64,000 nucleotides of DNA from JAXLQL01 sp046331625 (GTDB lineage Bacteria > Acidobacteriota > Terriglobia > Bryobacterales > Bryobacteraceae), in the NCBI GenBank assembly GCA_046331625.1, contig JAXLQL010000008.1:248001-312000 (forward strand), written 5' to 3'. The translations under genes were made by a program, and so were the position numbers. The number at the start of each line of letters is the position of its first letter. The first letter of the stretch is position 1. Below are positions 1-8,596 of the stretch, piece after piece. The notes beneath the pieces are model-generated. The model saw only the letters and a list, made by a program, of their open reading frames with translations. It searched no databases and was not told the DNA's origin.

Positions 1-1
1 T

Positions 2-751
2 CCGAAAGGAAGCGTTGCGCTGTGGTGGTTCGGCCAGAACGGCTACATCTTCAAGAGCGCCGAAGGAACGCTGGTTTCCACGGACCTCTACTTGACCCAT
101 AGCTGCGAGGGCCTGCATCCGGAACTCGATCTGAAACGCAAAGCGCCGATCCTGATCGAGCCCGAGGAACTCGATATCGACGTCTTCACCTGCACCCACA
201 ATCACCAGGACCACACCGATCCCGAAACGGTGCGCCGCGTGAAGAACAAGGATGCGATCGCGTTCGTGGGTCCGCACCCATCGGCCGAGGTGTTCCTGCG
301 CGAAGGCGTCGAGTCCGGGCGCGTGCATGCGGCGTGGCCGAGTTGCGAGCTCGAGTTCAAAGACGTGCGGATCAACGGCACGTTCGCATTGCCCACCGAC
401 GACACCGACCTCAACCACATGGGATTCGTGTTCGAGTTCGGGAGCAAGGGCCCACGAGTGTACGTGACGGGCGACACCGACTACACGGAGTTGCTCGTGG
501 CCGCGTCAAAAAAGCGCCCGGACCTGATGATCACCTGCATCAACGGCGGGTTCAATAATCTGTCGCATTGGGAAGCGGCGGACATCGCGGGGAAGATCAA
601 ACCGAGAGTGGCGATCCCGTGCCACTACGACATGTTCGCCGATAACCACGTGGATCCGAAACAATTCCGGGCGTCTCTGTGCTTGCGGGCGCAGGGCGTG
701 CGGTATCACGAGATGAGCTACGGGGATCCGTTGGTGTTCGCGGCGGATTGA
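2..751 (+). CDS. UlaG-like MBL-fold metallo-hydrolase (5' end cut by window)
   Basis: The reading frame is open to the window edge (begins ...GSVALWWFGQNGY), so the true start lies upstream and the visible part is about 249 codons. The LWWFGQNGY opening and the metal motif THNHQDH (HxHxDH), followed by later TGDTDY and PCHYD motifs, are those of the UlaG / L-ascorbate-6-phosphate lactonase-like branch of the metallo-beta-lactamase fold. Such proteins are cytoplasmic hydrolases of phosphodiester or lactone bonds; the substrate cannot be read from sequence. It ends 25 bp before the convergent AraC gene. An internal TTG at 92 would remove the conserved first strand and is not a credible start. 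Confidence 0.85.
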   Translation, partial: PKGSVALWWFGQNGYIFKSAEGTLVSTDLYLTHSCEGLHPELDLKRKAPILIEPEELDIDVFTCTHNHQDHTDPETVRRVKNKDAIAFVGPHPSAEVFLREGVESGRVHAAWPSCELEFKDVRINGTFALPTDDTDLNHMGFVFEFGSKGPRVYVTGDTDYTELLVAASKKRPDLMITCINGGFNNLSHWEAADIAGKIKPRVAIPCHYDMFADNHVDPKQFRASLCLRAQGVRYHEMSYGDPLVFAAD

Positions 752-775
752 ACCAAGCGTCGTCCGCCGGTCAGC

Positions 776-1738
776 TCACACAGAGCGCTTGAGCGACCCC
801 GGTGCGACCCCGGCCGTTCGCTTGAATGCCCGGCTAAACGCGGCTTCGGATTCGTAACCGAAGCGAATCGCGACCTCACTCACCGTTGCGTTTTCCTTCG
901 CGAGCATCGCGCCGGCCAAACGCATGCGTAGCCGCGTCACGTATTGCATCGGGGTTTCGCCCACGAGTTCCACGAATCGCGCGGCAAAAGCCGCACGCGA
1001 CATCGACGCTGTCTCCGCGAGAGATTGTACCGTCCACTTGATGGCCGGGTCGCGATGAATGGCGATGATCGCCCTGCCCAGATGCGGATCCTTCAACGCG
1101 CCCAGCCAACCTGGCAGCGACGCCGCATCCTGCTCGAGCCACGCACGGATGGCTTGAATTACGAGCACGTCAGCGAGCCTGGTGACGATTGTCTCGCCGC
1201 CGGGGCGGAGTGCCCGCGCCTCTTCGGCCATCAGTTTGAGCGTGTTCTGCATCCAACCGGAGTGCGGCAGCCGCGACGACTCGAGGTGAATGATATGCGG
1301 CAGTATCGCCACCAGGTCTTGCGCCGCCGGATGATCGAACTTTACGATTCCACAGATCAAGGTTGCCGGAGGTCCCTTGCCGCCATAGCGGAGAAGAGCG
1401 TAGCGGTCGCCCACCATTGCGTGCGGCAGTTCGGTCACCACCGGAGTCGATACGGCTGCGCCTGCCGACAGCACATGCCCTTCTCCATGCGGCACGAGCA
1501 CGAAGTCGCCCGAGCGGAGTTCGACGCGCTTGAACCGGCGGAACTCGCTTCGGCTTTCGATCTGGCAACGGCCTTCGGTCAGCATGTGAAACCACAGGCA
1601 TCCAGCCATCGGCGGCATCTCCAGTCCCCACGGTTCCCGCAATTCGGAGCGGCAATAAAACGCTCCGGTCATGGAGAAAGAGTGGAGTGCCTCGGCGAAC
1701 GGGTCGGCTGGTGTCCAGGATGGCTGCCGGGATTGCAT
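776..1738 (-). CDS. AraC-family transcriptional regulator with N-terminal cupin
   Basis: A 320-residue protein if started at the ATG at 1738 (MQSRQPSWTP). Longer in-frame starts run into non-coding-like sequence. The N-terminal half is a cupin-type effector domain (LWFHMLTEGRC, LVPHGEGHVL). The last ~100 residues form the AraC double helix-turn-helix, with SMSRAAFAARF in the first helix pair and VSEVAIRFGYESEAAFSRAF in the second. It resembles the cupin_6 AraC regulators that control a divergently encoded oxidoreductase, and exactly that layout is present: the NAD(P)-binding gene starts at 1881 on the other strand. Regulation of that neighbour is inferred from position only. Confidence 0.88.
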   Translation of the reverse strand: MQSRQPSWTPADPFAEALHSFSMTGAFYCRSELREPWGLEMPPMAGCLWFHMLTEGRCQIESRSEFRRFKRVELRSGDFVLVPHGEGHVLSAGAAVSTPVVTELPHAMVGDRYALLRYGGKGPPATLICGIVKFDHPAAQDLVAILPHIIHLESSRLPHSGWMQNTLKLMAEEARALRPGGETIVTRLADVLVIQAIRAWLEQDAASLPGWLGALKDPHLGRAIIAIHRDPAIKWTVQSLAETASMSRAAFAARFVELVGETPMQYVTRLRMRLAGAMLAKENATVSEVAIRFGYESEAAFSRAFKRTAGVAPGSLKRSV

Positions 1739-1880
1739 TAGCTTCGTTATCCCATTCCTCGCGAGGCGGCGTCCACCTGGGTAGACGAACGAGCATGAGA
1801 TCTGGCGGATCTGCCATGGAAACGAGCGCCAAGCCATGGCACTCTGGACGCACGCCAACAGGGCGAGCGAAGGAGCGCAA
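1739..1880. promoter_or_regulatory. Divergent intergenic region with palindromes
   Basis: This 142-bp gap between divergent genes contains a perfect 10-bp palindrome CCTCGCGAGG (1757-1766) and an inverted repeat AGATC-N5-GATCT (1798-1812). They are plausible operator half-sites for the AraC regulator. No convincing -35/-10 pair was recognised. AGGAG at 1871-1875 is the ribosome binding site of the plus-strand gene. Confidence 0.35.
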
Positions 1881-2537
1881 ATGAAAGTCTTGGTATTGGG
1901 CGCGAACGGCGCGACGGGAGTTCTGGCGGTGAAGCACCTTTTACAACGTGGGCACGAAGTGACCGCCTTCACACGGCGGCGCGCGCAGATGGGCGAGGCA
2001 AAGACCGTGCTCGGCAACGTGCTTGACTCCGCCAGCGTCGAGCGAGCCGTACAGGGTCAAGACGCGGTTGTCGTCACTCTCGGCATCCGGGAAAATCCGC
2101 TGGCTGTGCGTCTGCGCGGCAGCCGAAACACCGCGATGGATGTGCGATCGAGAGGCACGCAGCATGCCGTGGACGCGATGAAGAAGCTCGGCGTGCGCCG
2201 CTTGGTTGTACAAACCACCTATGGCGTTGCGGAAACATGGCCCAGGCTCTCGTGGATGTGGAAAGCGATCTTCGCGCTGATTCTGAAGCCGCAGATCCGG
2301 GACACCGAGTTGCAGGAAGATGTGGTCCGCCGGAGCGGTCTCGAATGGACCTTGGCGCGACCCGTCGGCCTCACCGACTCCCTGGCGGATCAGCAACTCT
2401 CGGCATCACCAAACGGGGAAGTGGAAGGGATGCAAGTTTCGCGCGATTCGGTCGCACGCTTTCTGGCCGATGCGGTGGAGGACGCGCGATATGCGCGCCA
2501 AGCGGTGTCGCTCTCGTCGCGCCCGCGTTTGGATTGA
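1881..2537 (+). CDS. NAD(P)-binding oxidoreductase, atypical SDR (NmrA/YwnB-like)
   Basis: 218 residues from the ATG at 1881, preceded by AGGAG at 1871. The N-terminus MKVLVLGANGATG is the glycine-rich dinucleotide-binding motif GxxGxxG of atypical short-chain dehydrogenases. The C-terminal part (WTLARPVGLTD, VSRDSVARFLADAV) is typical of the NAD(P)H-binding PF13460 group, which includes flavin-reductase-like and stress-related proteins. No classical YxxxK catalytic pair is obvious, as is usual for this branch. It is divergent from the AraC regulator at 776-1738, which probably controls it. The substrate is unknown. Confidence 0.85.
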   Translation: MKVLVLGANGATGVLAVKHLLQRGHEVTAFTRRRAQMGEAKTVLGNVLDSASVERAVQGQDAVVVTLGIRENPLAVRLRGSRNTAMDVRSRGTQHAVDAMKKLGVRRLVVQTTYGVAETWPRLSWMWKAIFALILKPQIRDTELQEDVVRRSGLEWTLARPVGLTDSLADQQLSASPNGEVEGMQVSRDSVARFLADAVEDARYARQAVSLSSRPRLD

Positions 2538-2592
2538 CAGGAATGAGCAGGCGTCTTCGGGCTCATGGCAGCAACTGCAGCCTGTGCCTGGG

Positions 2593-3501
2593 TTAGGAGG
2601 TGAGCTCTGCGGGTCTCCGGGTCTTCGAAGTGGAATCCGATCCGCCAATTTGGGCCCTCAGAAGGCCGAGCGCCGGAATGAAGTAGGCGTACATCCGAAA
2701 CCAAAACTGCGACAATTCGAGTGCTCCGGCAGGGTCATGGGTCGATCTTAGAGATTCCATTCCATGAGCCGCAAGAATTCCCGCGACCTGGAAGCCCGCC
2801 ATCGCCAGAACCGCGCAAACTCCAATTTCCCGCATCCATCCGGGCTTGCAAGTGAGCCACGCGAAGAGTCCGGCGAAGAACGGGATAGCGAGTTCGGAAT
2901 TGGCCGCACAGCGAGCCAGAGCCGAATGGATCATCGGGGGAAGCGTCGCAAATAGTCCAGTAAAGGGGAGCATAGTCACCCAGACGATTGGCATCGCAAC
3001 GGCAGCCATCGAGATCTTCAGTAGCGAACTTAGAGGGCGGCTCATGATAAGCGCCGATAGGGGGAACGCGAGGCCGCCCGCGAAAAGAACCAGGGCGATT
3101 CCCACGGCTGGCGCAGAACTGCTACCCAGCGTCACCTGGACCTCGAACGCCGGTTTTCCGGAGGCGGGCGCAACCCCAACCCAAACCTTGTCGCCCGGAA
3201 CGCTCTCGCGATAGAGGCGAGCCAGCAAACCTTTCTGGTACGGCTTTCCCAGAACGGACACGATGCGGTCACCCCCGGAGATGGGAAGGTCACGCGGGCT
3301 CACCTCGGAGACGATATCGTCGCGAACCGCGTCGAGGCGCACGAATTCTTCGACGCGCCACCAGGGGTGAAACCGTCCCCAGTCGCAGAACTCGCCGATC
3401 GCGAGAATCCATGCGAGGAACGCCGGTCCCACCACTGCGGCGAACGCCAATCGAGTGAGCCACTGGCTGCGGGTAACGTTCGCATGTGGCGAGTGTGGCA
3501 T
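2593..3501 (-). CDS. Membrane protein with PDZ-like domain (paralog 4 of a tandem set)
   Basis: 302 residues. The ATG at 3501 overlaps the upstream gene's TGA by one base (TGATG), so translation is probably coupled; a GTG at 3504 is an alternative. An N-terminal membrane helix (LAFAAVVGPAFLAWILAIG) is followed by the set's signature CDWGRFHPWWRVEEF. A PDZ-like segment follows, with GDRIVSVLGKPYQKGLL and VPGDKVWVGVAPASGKPAF, and then about five membrane helices. No kinase, phosphatase or cyclase domain follows. Similar N-terminal modules are found fused to output domains in acidobacterial signalling proteins (inference from memory, untested). Last gene of the operon. Confidence 0.7.
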   Translation of the reverse strand: MPHSPHANVTRSQWLTRLAFAAVVGPAFLAWILAIGEFCDWGRFHPWWRVEEFVRLDAVRDDIVSEVSPRDLPISGGDRIVSVLGKPYQKGLLARLYRESVPGDKVWVGVAPASGKPAFEVQVTLGSSSAPAVGIALVLFAGGLAFPLSALIMSRPLSSLLKISMAAVAMPIVWVTMLPFTGLFATLPPMIHSALARCAANSELAIPFFAGLFAWLTCKPGWMREIGVCAVLAMAGFQVAGILAAHGMESLRSTHDPAGALELSQFWFRMYAYFIPALGLLRAQIGGSDSTSKTRRPAELTS

Positions 3502-4349
3502 CACGAGATGGCCGTCGCTTTGCGTTGAAGTTCGTTAGGGGGCGTCCGCAAGGCCGCGACCAGGATCGTCACGTAGACCCAAGATTGCAACCACGTCCGG
3601 TCCAGCCCGAGCGCACCGGCGTCGTGCTGGACCGGCTTCATCTGCAGGATCCCGTGATTCGAAAGGATCGCCGCGACTCGAAAGGCAGCCACAGCCAAGA
3701 ACACGCCAGCGGCTGTTCGCCGCCTCCAGCCTGGCTTGCATGCCAACCAAATGAACGACCCGATACTGACCGCGAAGGCCGGTTCGACAGTGTAGCCATA
3801 GTGCAAGAGGGCCGTGCGGACAGTCCCAGAGAAGTTGGCGTACAGCCCCGTCAAATTGATCAGCGCTGTCCAGACGGCTGCCACCAAGCACCCCACTGGC
3901 GCGATGCGCAATGGTAACCTCTCTCGACGGCGCATCGCGAATACGGAAAGGATGAGCGCGCTTGGCATAAAGACGAGAGGTGTCAACGCCGCATAGCTAT
4001 CGGCCAGCGTCACCTGGACCTCAAAAGGCGGTTTCCCAGACTTCGGCACAATCCCAACCCAAACCTGTTCTCCAGGAACGCTCTCGCGATAGAAGCGTTC
4101 GAGCAGTCCTTTTCGATAAGGCTTTCCGGCGATCGAAACAATGCGATCACCCACGGAGATGGGAAGACCCTGTGAGCGCACTTCGTTGACGACTCCGTCT
4201 CGAAATGCGTCCACTCGCACGAATTCTTCGACGCGCCACCAGGGCCGAAAGCGTCCCCAGTCGCAGAACTCCCCCACCGCGAGAATCCACGCGAGCAATG
4301 TGGGTCCCGCCACTGCGGCGAATGCGAGACGAGTGAGCCACGGGTTCAT
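3501..4349 (-). CDS. Membrane protein with PDZ-like domain (paralog 3)
   Basis: 282 residues, started at the ATG at 4349, which overlaps the previous stop (ATGA) and follows GGAG. Longer in-frame starts read into the neighbouring gene. The architecture is identical to its neighbours: one N-terminal helix, CDWGRFRPWWRVEEF, a PDZ-like core (VGDRIVSIAGKPYRKGLLER, VPGEQVWVGIVPKSGKPPF), then about five helices. It is closest to paralog 4; the two share most of the first ~130 residues while the membrane part is more divergent. Role unknown; probably a membrane sensor or scaffold, inferred only from the PDZ-like domain. Confidence 0.7.
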   Translation of the reverse strand: MNPWLTRLAFAAVAGPTLLAWILAVGEFCDWGRFRPWWRVEEFVRVDAFRDGVVNEVRSQGLPISVGDRIVSIAGKPYRKGLLERFYRESVPGEQVWVGIVPKSGKPPFEVQVTLADSYAALTPLVFMPSALILSVFAMRRRERLPLRIAPVGCLVAAVWTALINLTGLYANFSGTVRTALLHYGYTVEPAFAVSIGSFIWLACKPGWRRRTAAGVFLAVAAFRVAAILSNHGILQMKPVQHDAGALGLDRTWLQSWVYVTILVAALRTPPNELQRKATAIS

Positions 4350-5176
4350 GCAGCCGTCTCCTTGAAAAGTTCCTCCGCGAGCACACGGAGCGCCAAGAAC
4401 CGAGTGGGCAAGACGAAGCACTCGCGTCTCAGGCCCAGTGCTTCTGTCGCGGGCAGAGAAAGCCACCCGAGTCCCAGCGCGGATACAATGTCCACCGCCC
4501 AGAACACAGTCAGCAGTGAGCACGCGGCCGCTGCAACAATCTTGCTACTACGAGAGGTCAATTGAGTGGGAAAGTTCCAAAAGAATAGCCAGACCACCCC
4601 CGGGACCAGCGCCAGCAGGCCCATGCCAAACCAGAACAGCCCAGTTTGCAGCCAATCCGGTAGGCCCGCGAACATCCCTAGGCGACAGCTCACAGTGACC
4701 CAGAGGGCCTGCATCGGAATCGCGAGTTTGACGAAGCCTCGGGCATCCGCCTTGTACCGATTGCGGAACCCGATCAGCAAGGCCAGCAAGCCCGCACCGA
4801 GCACCAGCAATGCCGGGCCCGAGAGCCATTGCAATGGTTCATCCCCGAGCTTCACCTGGATCTCGTACGCAGGCTTTCCCGAAGCAGGTTGGACTCCGAG
4901 CCAGAGCATGTCCCCCGGAACGCTGTTACGAAATGTGCTGGCGAGTAGACCTCGCCGGAATGGCTTTCCAGCGATGGAGATGATCCGATCGCTTGCTTGC
5001 AGGGGTGTCCCGGAGGCGTGCACACGAGAGATCTCGCCCAGCGGTTGCCTTTTCGTCTCGATGAACTCCGGCACTCGCCACCATGGGCGGAAGCGCCCCC
5101 AATCGCACATCTCGCCCGCTGCGAGCAACCAGAGCGTGAAGCCGGTGGCAATGCAGACGTGGACCACGATGCGCAT
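4346..5176 (-). CDS. Membrane protein with PDZ-like domain (paralog 2)
   Basis: 276 residues from the ATG at 5176 (MRIVVHVCIATGF), 4 bp after the stop of paralog 1. Its own stop overlaps the start of paralog 3 by four bases (ATGA). The N-terminal helix is followed by CDWGRFRPWWRVPEF, then a PDZ-like region (LQASDRIISIAGKPFRRGLL, SVPGDMLWLGVQPASGKPA), then membrane helices including a run rich in Leu/Trp/Phe (LLALVPGVVWLFFWNF). There is no recognisable output domain after the last helix. Function unknown. Confidence 0.7.
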   Translation of the reverse strand: MRIVVHVCIATGFTLWLLAAGEMCDWGRFRPWWRVPEFIETKRQPLGEISRVHASGTPLQASDRIISIAGKPFRRGLLASTFRNSVPGDMLWLGVQPASGKPAYEIQVKLGDEPLQWLSGPALLVLGAGLLALLIGFRNRYKADARGFVKLAIPMQALWVTVSCRLGMFAGLPDWLQTGLFWFGMGLLALVPGVVWLFFWNFPTQLTSRSSKIVAAAACSLLTVFWAVDIVSALGLGWLSLPATEALGLRRECFVLPTRFLALRVLAEELFKETAA

Positions 5177-5180
5177 GCTG

Positions 5181-5978
5181 TCACTTCTTCTTGCCGAGGC
5201 GAGCCAGGCATCCGACGAACAAAAGGCTGCCAACCAAGTCATCGACGCTCGTGATCAGCCCGCTGAGTGCCACACCACTCGTTGCGGCGTATCCCCGATT
5301 GACCCCGAAAACCAGCGCTGCCAAAGCCAATCCCCACGCTCCAGCCCGATTGAGCGGAAGCCGTCTAGGAAAGCGAAAGAAGAAGCACAGGAGCATCGGC
5401 AGCCAGAGCGCCCAGATGAATCGCGCATAGTACGCAAACGACCGATAGAGCCAATCCGGAACGCCTCCCAAAATGCCAGACGCCATCATGATTCCCGCTA
5501 AAGCAAATCCACTGGCGAGGGCTATCAATGCGACCCCTTCCCAACGACCGTAAAAGCGGCGAAATGTCAACACACCGAATCCGAACGCAAGGAGGGGCTT
5601 CACCATCACGAGGAACAGAACTACGGCGCCCCAGAGTTTCGACTCCTCGAATTTCAACGCGAGTTGGTGAGACGGCTGATTGCCGCGCTGGATCGTGAGT
5701 TGCAGAGTACGGCCCGGCTCAGCATACCGGAGAAGATTCCACCAATCCCTGGGACGCGCCGCTTTGCCATCCACGGCGAGAATCACGTCGCCCGCGATCA
5801 AGTCGTGCCGCGCAAACGGCCGCTCCACGCGAACCGTATCTGGATCGGGATCGAGCAAGGCTATCGGCTTCACCGCCCACCAGAGCCGAAACCGTCCCCA
5901 GTCCGCCAACTCGCCCAGCGAAAGAATCCAAACCGCGACACTGGCGGCCGCGAGCGCGATCATACCGAGTCGATACAT
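5181..5978 (-). CDS. Membrane protein with PDZ-like domain (paralog 1, most divergent)
   Basis: 265 residues from the ATG at 5978. This is the first and most divergent member of the set. The signature is ADWGRFRLWWAV rather than CDWGRF-PWWRV, so the Cys shared by the other three is replaced by Ala. The PDZ-like core is LIAGDVILAVDGKAARPRDW with EPGRTLQLTIQRG, followed by about six membrane helices and the C-terminus GKKK. It lies 60 bp after the phosphoglycerate mutase stop on the same strand and may be co-transcribed with it. Function unknown. Confidence 0.7.
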   Translation of the reverse strand: MYRLGMIALAAASVAVWILSLGELADWGRFRLWWAVKPIALLDPDPDTVRVERPFARHDLIAGDVILAVDGKAARPRDWWNLLRYAEPGRTLQLTIQRGNQPSHQLALKFEESKLWGAVVLFLVMVKPLLAFGFGVLTFRRFYGRWEGVALIALASGFALAGIMMASGILGGVPDWLYRSFAYYARFIWALWLPMLLCFFFRFPRRLPLNRAGAWGLALAALVFGVNRGYAATSGVALSGLITSVDDLVGSLLFVGCLARLGKKK

Positions 5979-6038
5979 GGGACTTATTCGACTATCGGCA
6001 GGTGTTCCACGAAAATTCAGTCCCGCCCCGAACGCGGC

Positions 6039-6740
6039 TCAGTCGCGAAGATACCGGCGCGAAACAAAACCACCCGTTGCCGCATCGATTTCGTACACCA
6101 ACGGAGCCGCCGGCGGCACCGGATTTTCTTCAATCCGCGAGCCTTCTCCGGCGCGGAGCAACTCATCCAACGCCTTGACCGTATTCCCGTGACACGCCAC
6201 CAGCACCCGCGCGCCCGCGGAAATTGCCGGCCGGATTTCCTCCGCGAAAACGCGGCCCGCCCGCGCGATCAAATCGTTCACGCTCTCGCCCACCGGTAAC
6301 TCCCGCGCGGCAACGTCGCGATAACGCGCATCGAGCGCCGGATGCCGCTCATCGTCCGCATCGAGCAGCGGCGGACGCATATCCGCATCCGCGCGCCAGC
6401 GCTCCAGCCACTCGAGTCCATAGTCGCGGTAAATATCCTGAATCACCAGTCCCTCGAGCTTCCCGAAATGGCGCTCGTTGAGCCGCCAACGAGGCTGGCT
6501 CGGAACCCACAACGCGTCCAACTCATCGAGCACGATCCACGCGGTATGAATCGCCCGCCGCATGCGCGAAGTGAAGACGAGGTCGAAGCCGAAGCCGAGG
6601 TCGCGGAGCAGCCGCCCGGCCGCATGAGCCTGCTCGACTCCTGTTTCGGTCAGCGCCGCATCGGTCCAGCCGGTGAAGCGGCCGGCTGCATTCCAGGTGC
6701 TCTCCCCATGCCGGATGAGAACCAGTTGGCGAAGTGACAA
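6039..6740 (-). CDS. gpmA: 2,3-bisphosphoglycerate-dependent phosphoglycerate mutase
   Basis: 233 residues from a TTG at 6740 (LSLRQLVLIRHGES), 11 bp after the upstream membrane-protein stop; longer frames are shadows of that gene. The RHG motif with phospho-accepting His11, the LNERHFGKLEGL motif around the second active-site Glu, and the late CHGNTVKAL His are all present and in order. The length fits the family (about 230-250). It interconverts 3- and 2-phosphoglycerate in glycolysis and gluconeogenesis. The substrate loop is slightly unusual (VIQDIYRDYGLEWLERWR where the family usually has a KAET.KYGE-like motif), so another histidine phosphatase activity cannot be excluded. Confidence 0.85.
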   Translation of the reverse strand: MSLRQLVLIRHGESTWNAAGRFTGWTDAALTETGVEQAHAAGRLLRDLGFGFDLVFTSRMRRAIHTAWIVLDELDALWVPSQPRWRLNERHFGKLEGLVIQDIYRDYGLEWLERWRADADMRPPLLDADDERHPALDARYRDVAARELPVGESVNDLIARAGRVFAEEIRPAISAGARVLVACHGNTVKALDELLRAGEGSRIEENPVPPAAPLVYEIDAATGGFVSRRYLRD

Positions 6741-6751
6741 TCCCCAGGATA

Positions 6752-7984
6752 TCAGCGGGGTGCGAACGGCTCGCGCGGCGCGGGAAGACGCAGCACGAGC
6801 CACGTCGCAATGATCGCCATCCCCGTGAACGTAGCTTCCAACGGGATGAGACGAGTACTTCCCGAAGGCGGCCCGAACGACTTCAAGAACGAGTTCGCCA
6901 CAGCGAGCCACATCAGCCACAGCAATAAAGGACGCGCGCGTTCCGTGCGCGCCGTGAGCCAGGCAACCGCGAGCGTGCTGAGCGCAACGGCCGCCCATGC
7001 CGTGGCATCGGACCACGCGCGGCTGCGCAAGAAATCGATCGAGAACGCGCAGTAGGTCAGAGTCACCGCGATCTGCCACGCGTCCCGCGCCGAAACCATG
7101 GCCAGCGCGATCAGCACGGCTCCCACAATGGTGTATTCGAACCGGCCGAGCGGAAGCGAGAGCACCCACAAAGTCACGCCGGCCATCGCGGCTCCGCGCA
7201 CGGCCATCAAAAGGTTACTTGCGGGCGGCGGCGCATCGAGAGGATCGTCAAAAGCGTCGCACATTGCCGAGGCACTCTGCGCGTATGCGAGGCCCAGGCA
7301 CAAGCCGAGGGTGAACTCCATCACCTTCCAATAACCGATCGCGATGTCGCCGCCGCCAGCCCGTCCCAGCACCTGAATGTATCCGCCCACTGCGAATCCG
7401 AACCCGCCGCCGAGCGCACCCCACAGCGCGAATCGCAGCGGTACACGCACCTCGGCCCGCAGCCAGATCCACGCAAGCAGCGCCGCCGCGCCCAGCAGCA
7501 ATCCGAACCAGATCTCGGGACGCGGCCGGTCCAGGCGATTCGAAAAATAGATCAGCTTGGGCTCGTTGAGCGTCTTCCATCCGATCCACGTGAACGCGAC
7601 CATCAACGCCAAAGCAGGCATGGTCCGCGCGGGCGGAAGCCGCCGCAGCACGAATGACCAGCCGAGCACCGCGCCGCCGAGCAGTCCCCAGATCGCGCCC
7701 TTGAGGCCAAGCCCAGTGAGTCCCCAGGTGCGCGTGGCGGGGTCCAGCGCGAGCCCGATCGTCTGCCCGTAGGTCATCTGGCCGCCGAAGCCAATCCCGA
7801 CCGCACCGAGCGCGGCGATCACTCCGGCCTCGCGATCATTGCGGCCGGCCAGCGTGGCCAGCGCCAGGGCGGCGGTCGCGCCGGGGATCATGGCGCCGAG
7901 CGGTCCGCCACCGATGTAGCCTCGGAGTCCCCACCCGAGCGACAGCACCACTCCCGTGAGCGCGAGCCAGATCCATCGCTGCAT
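6752..7984 (-). CDS. Polytopic membrane protein of unknown function
   Basis: 410 residues from the ATG at 7984, preceded by AAGGAG. It is very hydrophobic, with about 11-12 predicted membrane helices. Motifs include GWGLRGYIGGGPLGAMIPGA near the N-terminus, GGQMTYGQTIGLAL, WGLLGGAVLGWSF and GGGFGFAVGGYIQVLGR. The Gly-rich helix pairs suggest close helix packing as in small transporters, but no transporter family was recognised. It lies between the 2Fe-2S gene and the mutase, all on the same strand. Confidence 0.65.
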   Translation of the reverse strand: MQRWIWLALTGVVLSLGWGLRGYIGGGPLGAMIPGATAALALATLAGRNDREAGVIAALGAVGIGFGGQMTYGQTIGLALDPATRTWGLTGLGLKGAIWGLLGGAVLGWSFVLRRLPPARTMPALALMVAFTWIGWKTLNEPKLIYFSNRLDRPRPEIWFGLLLGAAALLAWIWLRAEVRVPLRFALWGALGGGFGFAVGGYIQVLGRAGGGDIAIGYWKVMEFTLGLCLGLAYAQSASAMCDAFDDPLDAPPPASNLLMAVRGAAMAGVTLWVLSLPLGRFEYTIVGAVLIALAMVSARDAWQIAVTLTYCAFSIDFLRSRAWSDATAWAAVALSTLAVAWLTARTERARPLLLWLMWLAVANSFLKSFGPPSGSTRLIPLEATFTGMAIIATWLVLRLPAPREPFAPR

Positions 7985-8080
7985 CGTTTCCGCTCCTTGA
8001 TGTGAGGAAGGGTTGGCCCGGAGGGCTCCCAGAAACTCGACGGCCCCCCTGGCAACTGCCTGGCCGTGGAGGGTGGGCTT

Positions 8081-8566
8081 TCATTCGCCTGGCTTCAGCC
8101 CTCCGCGGGTCTTCAGGCCTTCCGCGCGTCGAATCGCCGCGAGAATATTCGGATATCCGCAGCACCGGCACAGGTTCCCGTTCATTCCTTCGATGATTTG
8201 CGCTTCGCTCGGATGCGGATTCCGCTCGAGCAGCGCCGCGGCCGTGAGAATCATCCCCGGCACGCAATAGCCGCACTGCATCGCGCCCTCATCGAGGAAC
8301 GCCTGTTGTACTGGATGGAGCTTCTCGCCCGATGCCAAGCCCTCGATCGTCACCACCGTCTTGCTCGCTGCCGCGCGAACCGGCGTCACGCACGAAGGAA
8401 CAGCCTTTCCATCCAACAGAACCGTGCAGGCGCGGCACTGGCCTTCACCGCACCCATACTTCGCGCCAGTCAGCGCGAGGTCTTCGCGGAGCACCTCGAG
8501 CAGCGGACGGTCGGGCTCGGTGTCCACCTTGCGTGGCGTTCCGTTCACTGTCAGTTCGAATCGCAC
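8081..8566 (-). CDS. (2Fe-2S)-binding subunit of a xanthine oxidase-family molybdenum hydroxylase
   Basis: 161 residues from a GTG at 8566 with GGGAG upstream. It carries the two [2Fe-2S] sites of the small subunit of molybdenum hydroxylases: plant-ferredoxin-type C39, C44, C47 and C59 (YGCGEGQCRACTVLLDG), then the four-helix C98, C101, C133 and C135 (QCGYC...GNLCRCCGY). This matches isoquinoline 1-oxidoreductase or CO-dehydrogenase small subunits, which pass electrons from the molybdopterin subunit. No large molybdopterin subunit or FAD subunit lies next to it here, which is unusual. A third Cys (C136) follows the last pair. Confidence 0.88.
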   Translation of the reverse strand: MRFELTVNGTPRKVDTEPDRPLLEVLREDLALTGAKYGCGEGQCRACTVLLDGKAVPSCVTPVRAAASKTVVTIEGLASGEKLHPVQQAFLDEGAMQCGYCVPGMILTAAALLERNPHPSEAQIIEGMNGNLCRCCGYPNILAAIRRAEGLKTRGGLKPGE

Positions 8567-8596
8567 GTGGGCTCCCGGATCATTCTAGCGCGCGGT

